DNA of 64,000 bases from contig JAKSZU010000011.1 in assembly GCA_026018925.1 (NCBI GenBank), positions 42,336,141 to 42,400,140 on the forward strand, in the 5' to 3' direction. Source of the DNA: Tupaia tana. Taxonomy: Eukaryota; Chordata; Mammalia; Scandentia; Tupaiidae. The translations under genes and the position numbers were made by a program. Position 1 is the stretch's first letter, and each line of letters opens with the position of its first letter. Shown here piece after piece: positions 1 through 12,400 of the stretch. The notes under the pieces are model-generated. The model saw only the letters and a list, made by a program, of their open reading frames with translations, did no database searches and was not told where the DNA came from.

Positions 1-411
1 CAGGCCGAGGTGACGGTCCACGCGGCCCTGGAGAATGGCGGCACCTTGGCAACCACTGCCAGCCCTGCGCCGGAGGAGCAGAAGGCCCAAGCAGCCCCCG
101 AGGAGGCAGCCACAGTGACGGCGCCAGAGAGGGTTGTGGGCAATGGCCGGGCCCCGGACGTGGCCCCTGAGGAGGCAGATGAGGCCAAGAAGGAGGACTT
201 CTCAGAGGCGGACTTGGTGGACGTGAGCGCCTACAGTGGGATCGGGGAGGACTCTGGGGGCAGTGCCCTGGAGGAAGACGATGAAGACGACGAGGAGGAT
301 GGGGAGCCCCCCTACGAGCCCGAGTCGGGGTGCGTGGAGATCCCGGGGCTCTCGGAGGAGGAGGACCCTGCCCCGAGCCGGAAGATCCATTTCAGCACCG
401 CGCCGATCCAA
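1..411 (+). CDS. PPP1R9B: PPP1R9B first exon in window, 3' portion
   Basis: 137 codons open from the first base; the 5' part of the exon is cut by the window edge. It encodes an Ala/Glu-rich linker, an Asp/Glu run (271-309) and the PP1-docking motif RKIHF (379-393). The exon ends on a complete CAA codon before donor gtaaga. Confidence 0.96.
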
Positions 412-3400
412 GTAAGAGAGCCCCCCTCCCGCCCCCGCGCCGCCCCTGCCACGTGCGCGCGCCTGCCCCCGCCTCGCCAGCCGGGTTTGGCAGGCTGAGT
501 CAGCCCCTGCCACTCAGCCCCCTTCCCAGAAGTTCCCACCCAGAGAGGGGCGTGCGGGGAGTTCCAGCTGTTTGTCAGAGGGGACGTTTTTCAGGTCTGG
601 GACCGGGACAGCCTGCCCCGACCTGCCCTCGGGCTTGGTTCCTTCCCTCACTACCCCGCTGCCCCGCCCGGCGCTCCAGCGCACCCTCGCTGCCCCACGC
701 GGCTGGGACACCTGCTCTCCCTGCCTCTCTCAGGCATTGCTTTCTCCACAGGCAGCCAGGGGCGGGGGCTGCGCGGTGTGAGGGGTGCACTGTCCTCAGG
801 ACTCCGTATTTGACCTGCTCCTCTCCAGAGGGGATCAGGGAGCTTAGAAACACTCTCAGCTTCCCCTGTGTGTGTGAGCTGGATGGGCCATGGGGCAGGG
901 AGCCAGGGCTTTCCCAGATGAGGGTGCAGGTGTCACACAGCCCTTCCTCCACCCTGTCCATACCCCTACCCCAACTTTGCAGAAGTGAAAGAGGGAAGCA
1001 GGACATGAGGGTGAGCTGGGCTGGGACCATGTGACCAGGGCTGGAGGGAAGACCCAGCGCTGGGTTCCTGCCTATTCCTTGGGGGTCTGTGCTAGCCAGC
1101 TACCAGATTAGGTTGCACAGGGAGGGGGTGTAGGCCTTCTGCAGGGCAGGGAGGAGAAGGGGTGGGGCTGGGAAATACCCCAGGGTGCCAGGCAGCAGCC
1201 TGCATGCCTTTGCTCTTGGTCAGCTCACTAAGACAGATGCCCATGGCCTTGGCAAGGCCCAGCTGCTCTTGCCACATTTTCTGGGTGCCCCAAAGGAGGT
1301 ATGGGAGCTGCCCCATTTTGGGGTCTCAGTTTGCCCCCCATCCCCACCACCACCATAATGGTAGTTTGTGGCCTGTACCAGTGCTGTGAGAGCCTCAGAA
1401 CAGTGCTGATGGGGAGGGACCATCCCCTGGGGAGAAGCAGGGATACCCCCCCTGGGGAGATGCAAGAACCCCAGGGCACCCCATACTTCCCCTTCCCACC
1501 ACCCTCCACTCTTGGTTGTACCTTCAGCTTTTCTCACTGCCCCAGCCCCGCCCCCACCCCTCCGCCATCCCATGGACGTGTTCAGGGCCCTGAGCTTGCC
1601 TTTGCCTGGCCCTTGCCCAGCCGGTACTGCGCCCCAGCCAACCCCCTGTGTTTGCGTGTAGTTTCCATAACTACTCCCGGACAGTGAAGCTGCCCAAGTT
1701 CCTCTCACCGCCCCAGATCTCAACCTCTGCCCCCTCCCGCTTCCACCCCAGCAAGAGGCCTAGAAGATTAAAAGAGGGTGACTGCTACAGGCCAGCCCCT
1801 TCCCCTGGGCTGGGCCTTAGGGGTCATCTCCCGTCCATCTCCCATCTCCCCTTCCACAGGCAGTGGGATTCTGTCGGGATGGAAGACTGAGGTGTTTCAG
1901 GGACTCTGAGGGACTCAGGGTCCCCCACCCACCCCCACCTGTTCTCAGAGCAGCCTGATGCCCTCAGAGATGGAGTCTGGTCCAGGCCTCTGGCTGTCTA
2001 TATTTGACACCTTACCCTGGTTTTTTGGTAAAAAATAGCACATGATTTGGAGCAGTGCTTCCCAACTCCCTGGTGACTCTGAGGCCATCTACCATGTGAG
2101 CGCCAGACCATGCGGGGCGGGACTTAGCGGCTCCCACTTTTGGGCTTGCGGGGAATTTCCTCCTCCCTACCCTGCTCTGGGGCTCCGTTCTCCTTCTCCC
2201 TGCTCCTGCATCAGTGTGGCTCCGGGTCCCTTGTCCCACGGGTGACCTAGTTGTGGCCCTCATGGAGGTGGAGGCTTCAGCTGAGAGCACAGAACTCAAT
2301 TCCAGATTGTCACCTTGGGAGGTAAGACTGGGTCCAGGGCCCTCGGACAGGCTGGGGTGGGTGGCGCCCAGGCCTGTGAGCCTGAGACCTGGGATCCCTG
2401 CAGGGGGCAGGATTTGAAAGGTGAAAGGGACCCAATGGGCTGGGAAGAGGGGTGGGCAAAGGCCAGGGCGGCTGTGAGTTGTGTTTTGGAGGTCATGGTA
2501 GGTGCGTGTCTGCATGTCACAGAAGGGGTGTGGTTGACCAGGAGACCGTGGAGACCAAGGGGTGAGGGACCCTGTCTCCTGGAGCAGAGGGTGTGGGTCA
2601 AGGGACTCAGAGGAGAAGTGGACAACAGCTGGCCAGCCCTTGTCCTGGGGTGCTTGTGCAGCGGGAGAGTTACCGCTGACCTGACCCCAGAGCCCAGCTG
2701 GGTGCTGTGTCGTCCTGACCTGCCGCTGGCTACCATGTGACCTTGGGTGGCAGACCCAGCGTCAGATTCTACGGGACAGGCAGTCACTTCCAATGGGCTT
2801 GGGGCCACTGGCCACTGACAGCGGACAGGTGATCTTTCAGGGCCTGAGCCTGAGTGTCCCTGAGGCAGACGAATTGAGGGCACTGAACTAAGTGACCACT
2901 CAGGCCCCTCCCAGCTGGGCTCTGGCCCTCAGAGCACCCCTCCCCCTCCCACCATGGCAGTGAGCCTCTGGTGGGGGTGGGGATGACACCAGAAAGCCTC
3001 AACAAAGGCTGGGACATAAGGGTGGTGCCCATAGGGCTGGCTCCTGGAGCAGAGGGGGCCCTGCAGGGGCCTTGGGGGAGACGCTACCCCACTCCAGCGC
3101 CGTAAGCCTAAGCCCAGCTGTCTGATAAAGCTGCTTCCCCCCCACCCCCCACTTGGCTCCAAGTGGTGCCAACCTGTCGCTGTAGGCAGTGAGGCCAGAC
3201 ATGTCATGGTACCCCAAATGGTGCTCATTAACCTCCCTCTGGGGCACCCCTGCCTGGGCCCAGAATTAGGCATTCTTGCAGAGCAGGCCTGCTCCACCTT
3301 CTCTGGTCTTTGGGGAGGGGCAGGGTAGGGAGCCAGCGAGTGGTACAGGAGACATGGAGGCAGTGCTGGCCTCCGGCCCCTGCAACCTGGGTTCATGGTG

Positions 3401-6400
3401 GCCAGTGCCGGAGAAGCTGCCTCCCCCAGTGTCCTTGGTGCGCCCAGGGCTCGGGGCCTAGGCCTCTACCTGAGCCCCCTGATGCCCAGGGACAGAGGGC
3501 CCAACTCAGCTGCCATCTGGAATAAGACGGGCCTGGGCAAGGAAGGCCACAGGGGCCCACCTGAGGGTCACCTGGGGTCCAGAGTCTGCCCTTTCTCCCA
3601 GGGGCAGAGGTGGGCCTGCCTGCTTCCTTCCCTCACCCCCAACCTCCACTTGAGGTTCAGGTCCAGCCGGGTCCTGGGTGCCTCTGTCTCTCCCCATCCC
3701 TCTCCTGTTCCCCTCCCCCCTGCGTGTCTCGCACCCGCTCCCCCCCTCCCCATCTGGCATCCTCCAGCATCTTCCCCCCTTTCTCCCTCCTCCTCTTCCC
3801 CTCTTCTGCTCAGCCTGTTCCCTCCTCTCTGGTCGTCACCGTCTGTGTCTTTGTGTCCCCCTTGCCTCTGTCTGGCTCTCTGGGTCCTCAGCTGTCACCT
3901 GCTCGGACCTGAGTGCCGGGCGTCTGAGTGCCAGCTTCTTGGGGATTGTCCTTCCACCGACAGCCAGCCTGCTGTCCTGCTCCCGCCGGAGCTGACAGTC
4001 TGCACCGGGCAAGGCTGGCTCCTGTCCTCTGATCCGGGAGGGGCTCCACTCAGAGCTGGCGTCCCTGCGGGGCTTGGGGAGGTCTGGTCTCGGTGAGTGG
4101 GGAGCAGTGAGGAGGGGCAGGGCATCAGGTGGATGGCTTGCTGCCCTAGGCCTCCTCGCCCCAGGCCTCTGACCAGCTGCCCTCCTTAGGTGTTCAGCAC
4201 CTACTCCAACGAGGACTATGATCGGCGCAATGAGGACGTGGATCCCATGGCGGCCTCTGCCGAGTACGAGCTGGAGAAGCGGGTGGAGAGGTTGGAGCTG
4301 TTTCCTGTGGAGCTGGAGAAGGGTGAGGAGTTGGGGGGCCAGGCTAGGCGGGCACAGTGTGGGGTTGACCTGGCTCTCCTCTCTGAAGTCAGCCTCTGCC
4401 CTGTGCCCTCAGGGGCTCCCATAGATGCCTTGGGCTCCTACCTCTGACTCGGGCCTTGGTGGATGGGCCTCCTTCATCACCCCACCACGGTCCCCTATCA
4501 GTGCCCCAGGGGCTTACGTGGACTCTGACCCAGCCCAAGCTCACACCCACCACCAATCCTGTCACTAACCCCTTTAACAGGTACCCTCTGAACCCTGTGT
4601 GGGGGATACAGTGACGGACAGAAACAGTCTCCCTTGTCTTGGGGCAGCCATCGGTGGAACCCTCACATCTGACACACCCCTATGCACTGTGATGGGGCTG
4701 GGAAGGACAGGGCAGGACTGGTGTGACTTTTCCCAGGAGACCTGAGCAGCCAGGGCAGGGAGGGCTTCCCGGAGGGAGTGCTTCTGGGCCCCTTCTGAGC
4801 AGGAGGAATTAAGGGAGAGTCCCTGAGAGGGAGAGGCTGCGTGTCTCAGTGAGGGCAGGACTCCCGGCCAGGGGGGATGTGCTCTTCTTTCTAAGACAGG
4901 TCAGGAGCCATTACTAGGCAGGGAAGGGAATGCCGGCAAGACCGTGCCTGGCTGTGACGCAGGGAGAGGGGCTGAAGGGGTGGAGAGAGACCACGGTGGC
5001 GGGGATGAGATGATGGCAGCGAGGAGTGGGTGGACCTGAAGGACCTTCCGAGGTAGAATGGACAGGCTCCGTGGTTATTTGGCTCAGGTGGAGGCCGTGA
5101 GAGGGAGGGAGGAACCCAGGTGCCTCCCAGGGGTGGTGGTGGGGAAGGTCATGGGTTGTCAGGAGCCAGGAGTCAGGTAGGGGCCAGTGTAGACAGGGAG
5201 TGGGCCTCCAGAGGTTGCAGCGGCTGAAGCTGTAAACCCTGTGAGACTGCTGAGCCCCGCATGGCCATCCCTCGCGGCCACACACCTGCCCGCACACGCT
5301 TCGTCTCTACTCGCCCACACTGCCCTGGCACACCTGCCGCTGGCAGTTCTTAAGGGGTGCAGGGCCATCCTAGCTGGCTTGGCAAAGACGGGGTGGGCAG
5401 ACTCATGCCCTGTCCCCAGCTGTGGGGCCTGCCCTGTCATGGCGACTGTGTCCTGTCCTGATGTGGGCTGGGCCCTGCAGGGAGGACTTTGGGGGAGGAC
5501 CTCGTGTCCTGTCCCCCCGGCCTCTCAGCACCTTCTGCTCCACAGACTCCGAGGGCCTGGGCATCAGCATCATCGGCATGGGGGCCGGCGCGGACATGGG
5601 CCTGGAGAAGCTGGGCATCTTCGTCAAGACTGTGACCGAGGGTGGCGCGGCCCACCGGGACGGCAGGTACTGGCTCCCTCCCCCAAGCCTTTACCTGCGT
5701 GCGCCGTTCCCTGGGGGTGCGTGCTGTGTGCTAGTGCGGGTGTTTGGGGAGCGCTGTTGCGGTGCCACTCGGCTCTGGGGAGACAGTGGCAAAAGAAACC
5801 CTGTTCTCTTGCACCTGTGTTCCAGGGGCGCGGGGAAGGGGAGACCGCATGCAGGTGTCATGGGTCCTGGTGTCGAGTGGGAGAACACAGGCATGGAGGC
5901 AGTGTGCCTGGAGTGTATTTCAGCTTTGTTTTTTTAACAATGATTTATTTATTTCATTCCGTTTGTTAGTATTACTATTTTTTTTATTGGGTGGGGGAGA
6001 GGTTTTTGCTATAGGACACGTGCGCTCTCCAGAAAGAGAGAGACAGAGACAGAGAGATAGGAATCACCCCCCAGGGGGATGGCCACGCTGCAATCCCTTC
6101 TCTTCCATACTTCTTTGGGATCTTGGGCACGCACGCACACGCGTCTGGCATGAGTTTAAGGCACCAGGTCCAGGACTCGAACCGCAGTCGACTACATGGT
6201 AGTCCAGTGACATAGCCATTACACCAACTGCTGGTCCCATTGTTAGTATTATTATTTTAATTTGACCAGAGAGAAAGGAAGGAAAAATGAGAAAGCAAGC
6301 CGCCAGGTCTGGGACTCGAACCGCAGTTGGCCAGCACCTTTAACCACCATGCCACCTGCCGACCCCTGAACATTTTCTTTAATTTACCAAATATCGAGTC

Positions 6401-9400
6401 CCTGACTTCCATTTACCAAATATTGGGCTGGTTCCAGGCCTGGGAAGTCGGTGGTGAGGGCCTTGCCCGCAGAGCACTGCAGCGTGGTTAGGTAGACAGA
6501 CGCTAAAGGAGGAGGCATGCAGGAAATGGCAAAACAGAGGAAAAAATACGAGGTACTGCGAAAGCATAAAATAGAGCTTGACCTCTCTGGGTATCAGGGA
6601 GGGCTTCCTGAGGAGGTGCCATTGGAGCTGCACACTAAAGGATGAACAGGCGTTGGCTACTTCAAGGGAATGCAGGTAGTTGCAGGCAGAGCAGGCAGCT
6701 GTGGCTGGAGCAGAGAGCACAAGGGGAGTCAGGCGTGGATGTGAGCAGACTGGGAGGGCTGTGCCCTGGAGCTGGGGCGCTCTTGTGCATGCCATGTGTG
6801 CATGCCCGTGTCAGCCATGCCAGAGGGGCGAGTCATACGGGCCAGCCTGGCGAGCCTCTGTTGGCTGTTCTGTGTGTGCACTGCAGGGGAAGAGGGGGGA
6901 GAGGGGGAGAGGGGGGAAGACTTACAGGGCCCCCGCCAGGGTGGTCAGAAGTTGGAGGTTTCACTGGGGTCCCTTGTGGTGGTCTTTTCAAGCCCAGAAC
7001 CCTCCATGGGGCAGAGGTGAGTGGTGTCCTTGTGAGGGCTGGGTGACTTTGGGGTCCTGTCCCTAGAAGTGAGGTTGTCATGGCCCAGGTGGCATGAAGT
7101 GGGCAGCAAAGGGGAAGGGTGACAGCCTCTGCTCTCCCCAGAGCCTTTCCCATCCTCTCCTGTGGGCAGGCTGGGAGCGTGTGCGTGCGTGAGCGTGTCC
7201 ACGGGCTCGGGCCCGTGTGGGGACGTAGGGCGAGCTGTCTCCAGTAGGCCATCTCCTCCATTTCCGTGCGGGAGCCTGGAGAGAGCCTGGAGCCCCAGGG
7301 AGGACGTGGCCAGGGTCCCCCAGCCTGCCACATCCCGCAGCAGGCCAGGCTGGACCACCCCCGTCTCATCTCTCCCCTTCTTCGATGGAGAACAGGGGCT
7401 CGGGTGCACAGCTGGAGTGTGTTGGGGGCACGCTTGCAGCAGTGTGTGTGGGGTGTGTGAACTCCAGTGCTGCTCGGCCTCAGATATTGGGGAGGGCGTC
7501 TGGGGACCTGGGTCTGCGTCACGTGTTCTGTGAGTCCTTGCTAGTGTGCATGGTAGGGGATGGCACACGGCTCCGTCGGGTGTGAAGGAGGAGGGACACG
7601 GGTGTGGCTGCCTGCGCCTAGCTGTAGTAGTGCATGATATAGACGCTGCTGCTCGGCAGGCTGAGGCCACAGGGAAGGCCCCGGTTCAGTTTACTGTAAG
7701 AACCAGACATGGTGGCCTGCCACCACAGTCCCAGCCACCTACCCAGAGGGCTGAGTCAGGAGGATCACAATGTAGTGAGGTCCTGTTTGAGAAGAAAGAA
7801 AGAGTGATTGTCAGAGAAAGTGTGCCGCCACCCCACCATCCCACTACCTCTCCTGGCCCCGACGTCTGTGTCTGTCTGCTTTCCCCTCTCGCTGCCCTCA
7901 TAGGTGGGCCTGGCTGATACCTGATCCTCTGGCTTCATGAATTTTGCTTTTGAGAGATTTTTGCTATAGGGCATGTGTGCTCGCCAGAAAGACAGAGAGA
8001 GACAGACAGAAAGCAAGAAATTACCCTCCAGGGGTGATGGCCACACCGCAATCCCGTCTCCTCCATTCTCCTCTCGGGATCTTGGGCACGCACGCACACG
8101 CGCCCAGCGTGAGTTTAAGCCACCAGGTCCGGGACTTGAACCACGGTTGGCTACATGGGAGTCCAGCGACATAGCCATTACGCTAACTGCTGGTCTCGGC
8201 TTCATGAATTTTATGCAGGTCCACAAAGTACTAGGTCTCTGGGGGCCTGAGTTTGCAGTGGGAAGGGTCACCTCTACCCTTTGTGACCCCTGAACCAATG
8301 TCCTCTAGGATCCAGGTGAATGACCTTCTGGTGGAAGTGGATGGCACGAGTCTGGTGGGGGTGACCCAGAGCTTTGCAGCCTCCGTGCTCCGGAACACCA
8401 AGGGCCGAGTGCGGTAAGAGCCCCAGGGACGGGGGCAGGTGGGCAGGAGACTTGGCCATCCGGTCCCTCCGTGCACCTGCACACACCAAGCTCTAGTTCG
8501 GGGCGGCCTGCCTCCCTACCTGAAGAGGCCACTCACCCCATGCTTGCCTTCCCATCCCACACTCCTTGGCTGCTGCTGGCCACCAGCATTCAGGCCTCAA
8601 GACCCCTTCAGACAGTCCTCCTAGGCTTCTCCTTACCTGTCAGTCCCTGACTTACTCATTGAAGAACAAAGCCGTGCAGGGTGGGTGCCAACCAAAGTGG
8701 CAATGCTCATGTGGAACTTCATCCTTCCCCCCACCAGCCCGGTGGAATCCTGGGAAGATTCCTCCCTGGGCTTATTAACAAAGGGGAGGATGAGTTAGAC
8801 GTTCCCTGGGTTCACTCCACCTCTGGCATAACATTCGGGATCACTCCCTGCCCCCTCCAAGAGGGGCACTGCCCCCAGGAAAGGGTGGTGGAAAGAGGCA
8901 GGATGTGGGTGGCCATGGGAGGAGGGGCCTGGTGCCCGGAAGTCCCACTATTTCCTCTCCATCCTAATCTCCAGTCTTCATCATCCCGCCCCTTCCTGAA
9001 GCTCAGGGGCTTGGAGCGGAGCCAAGACACACCTCAACAGCCCTAGCCCTGGTGGGATGGGTCATCTTTATTCTACCCCTGCCTCCTGTCTCACCCATGG
9101 TTGAGGAAGAGCCCCCTAAATGGCAACTCCTAAGCTTAGGTCCCCTGCAGCCCAGCCCAAAGTGTGACCAGGAGAGCTCGTGGGCCTTCCTGCCTCCCCT
9201 GGGAAGGAAACCCAGTAAGGGCCTCCAGCTCGCCCATTCATTATTAACACCCTGCAGACTGTGGACTCGGCCTCTCGGTTCACCTTTCCTGGGAGGGCTG
9301 GGGTTTGGAGTGGGGAGCACCAACAGGGAGGAGGTGCCGTGACCCAGCCAGGCAGAGAGGCAGAGGATGGTGCTGTGTGCCTGCAGGTTTATGATTGGCC

Positions 9401-12400
9401 GGGAGCGGCCAGGAGAGCAGAGCGAAGTGGCCCAGCTAATCCAACAGACCCTGGAACAGGAACGATGGCAGCGGGAGATGATGGAACAGAGATACGCCCA
9501 GTACGGGGAGGATGACGAAGAGGTAGGAACCCCAGCCTGGCTGGCGGTGCCATCGCCCCCTGGTGGCCACATGAACCATTACAGCCATCTGCCTCTACTC
9601 TTTCCAGGAGGGCCTGAAAAAGTACCTAGTACCATTTCCTATCCCAGAGGAGGCCCCAGTCTCAGGAAGGAGATGCAGGCCCTTCCATCAAAGAAGCCCT
9701 AGTCTGACGAAGTTGCATCCTCTATCTTCAGAGAGCCTTCATGGTCCTACAGGGAAAACACAGTTCCTTCAAAGAGAACTATAGCATAGTCCCTAACCTC
9801 AGGGGTGAGGGGGACATTACAGGGTGTTCTTTTGGGGTCCCAGTCTTTATTTATTCATTCATTCATTCATTCATTCATTTATTTTAATTTGACCAGAAAG
9901 AGACACAGAGAAACAGAGAGAGAGAGAGGGAAAGTGAGAAAGCAAGCCACCAGATCCAGGACTCAAACCCTGTTCGGCTATGTGGGAGCGTCCAGCACTT
10001 TAACCACCATGCCACCTGCTGGTTTTCGGGGTCCCTTATAGGGGAACCCCAGGCTGATGAAGGAGGCATGACCCACACCCTGGGGGAGCTCCCCGGCTGA
10101 CACAGGCTGGTGCTGCTGGTCATCAGGGCTGAGGGGGGCTCCTACCTCCCTTCACAGACAGGGGAGTATGCCACTGATGAGGATGAGGAGCTGAGCCCCA
10201 CATTCCCGGGTGGCGAGATGGCCATCGAGGTGTTCGAGCTGGCAGAGAACGAGGATGCGCTGTCCCCCGTGGACATGGAGCCTGAGAAGCTGGTGCACAA
10301 GTTCAAAGAGGTGGGGGTGTGGGGGTTCCTGGGGTGGGGAAGGGCGGAGGCAGGCCCACCGCCGACCCTCAGCCCTGCCTGCCCAGTGAGCTGAGTGCCT
10401 GCCCCTCCGCCCGCAGCTCCAGATCAAGCATGCCGTGACCGAGGCAGAGATCCAGCAGCTGAAGAGAAAGGTGAGGAGCGGGTACCGAGGATCAGGGTCT
10501 GTGGGCGGAGAAGGACACCCACCCTCCTCCTGCACACACTGACAGCTGTCCACCATTCACTGGCACCACAGAACAGGCCGGTCTGGGGCAAGGGAGCGTG
10601 GCGTTGAGAGCTCTGGGCCCATCTGCTCTACCACTTGCCTGCCGCTCTGGATTTCAGTGTCCTCATGTGGTAAACAGGGCAACAGCAGTGCCGATGCCAC
10701 AGGATCATACATGTAAAGCCCCAGGATAATGCACGGAGGGTCCTTAGCTCAGTGTTGTAACGTAGAATAGGTGCGCAATAAGGCCAGGCGGTTACACTAA
10801 AGTACGAGGCAGACGCCCGCTGCCTTCAGGTTCGTACTTTTATCACACGCGTGTGCTCAGGGACACACCCGCAGGGATCCCCTGGCCCTACTTACCTAGA
10901 CGCCCAAGATACCCACTCTCCACAGACTTAGTCACAGAGACCAGACCCCCCCCTTCACGTGACAGGCCATCCAGGGCCACCTGCCATGCCGCCTCTGTCT
11001 GCTCTGAGACTCAGGTGTGCCCATCATTCAGCCCACCTGGTCCAGGAAGAGTGTCAAAGGACACTCGTGTTCCCATCTGGGCAGGCAGCACAGGTGCTGA
11101 TGCTGACACCACCCGATGGTGACACACACACGCACCGCGCACAGATGCTTACACAAGCACATCAGGTGCCAGCACGCCTGCAGCATGGATACACACTCTT
11201 CATGTTCAACGTCTCTGTCAGGCTGGGGCTTCCCTGCGGTGGGAGATGGGCCTACAGGGGCCATGCAGGCTCGTGCACCCCACGTGTGCGTGTGTATGCA
11301 GCGTGCATGTAGAGAGGAGAGCGTGCAGCCTTGCCCTGGGGGAAAGGCAGGGTTTAGATGGCTGATGTAGGTGGCTTTCCTGGCGAGAGACAAGAGAGCG
11401 TGGGGGCTGGCTCTGGGAGGTGCTGCCAGGCCGTGGCAGCTGTTCCTGTGGGGAGAGGCGGGAGGCAGGGCTGGACAGCCAGGTGGGCTGAGGGCCTTCG
11501 GGTCCTGACTCCTTCTCAGAACTAGCCTTGGGCCTGGATGCTGCACAGGCTGTGTGCCATGTGAGGGTTTTAGTAGGTCGCTGCCGCCAGGTGGCAGGGC
11601 GTGAGGGCAGGTAGGACTTGGAGGCAGGCAGCCTGGTGAGAGGCCTGCTCAGTGTGCTGGCAGGGGTGGACCAGGACCGCCCAGAGTGCAGGCAGAGGGC
11701 GTGCAAAGGAAGGGCAGGTTAGAGCTGCATTTCCAGGTCAAGGTGCCAGGCCACATTCCTGGGTGTCTGCAGAGCATGAAGGGAGGGGTGAGTCAGGTCC
11801 GATCATGCATTTAACTAACAGACATCCATTGGAACTTCCTAGATACCCAGCACTGGCCCTCCACTGTGGTGTCCTTGTCCTCATGCAGTTAGCATCTGCA
11901 CACCAGCAACTGCCATTACAAATTGACACATGGTGCCGTAGGAGAGGACAGGGTTCCTGAGCTCCCGATTCAAGAGGAACCCCCTCCAGCTGGGGGTGAC
12001 ACTGGGGCTGTACTGCTGGCAGGAGTCATGTGTGACTTTCTGAAGTGATACACTGAGCAGAGGGCTGAAGGGTGGGCTGGTGGCACAGGACTAGATAAGG
12101 AGGTTGGGGAAGACATTCCAGACGGGGGACAGTGTATGCAAAGGCTCTGTGGCAATGTAGGCCTTGCAGGAAGGCCCATGTTGCTGGGGCCCAGAGAGCG
12201 AGGATGTTTGCAGCAAACAAGGTGGCAGGGGAGGGGCCAGACCCGTAACCTACTGGCTAAGGGAACTGGATCCCTCATGGCTGAATGCAGTTCCAATCCC
12301 AGTCCCAGGGTCTTGAAAAACACACAAGGCATGTGTGTGTGTGTCCCAAATCCCAGCAGGATGTAGAAATGGTGACCACTGCCCCATGGGGAGGTGCTTT

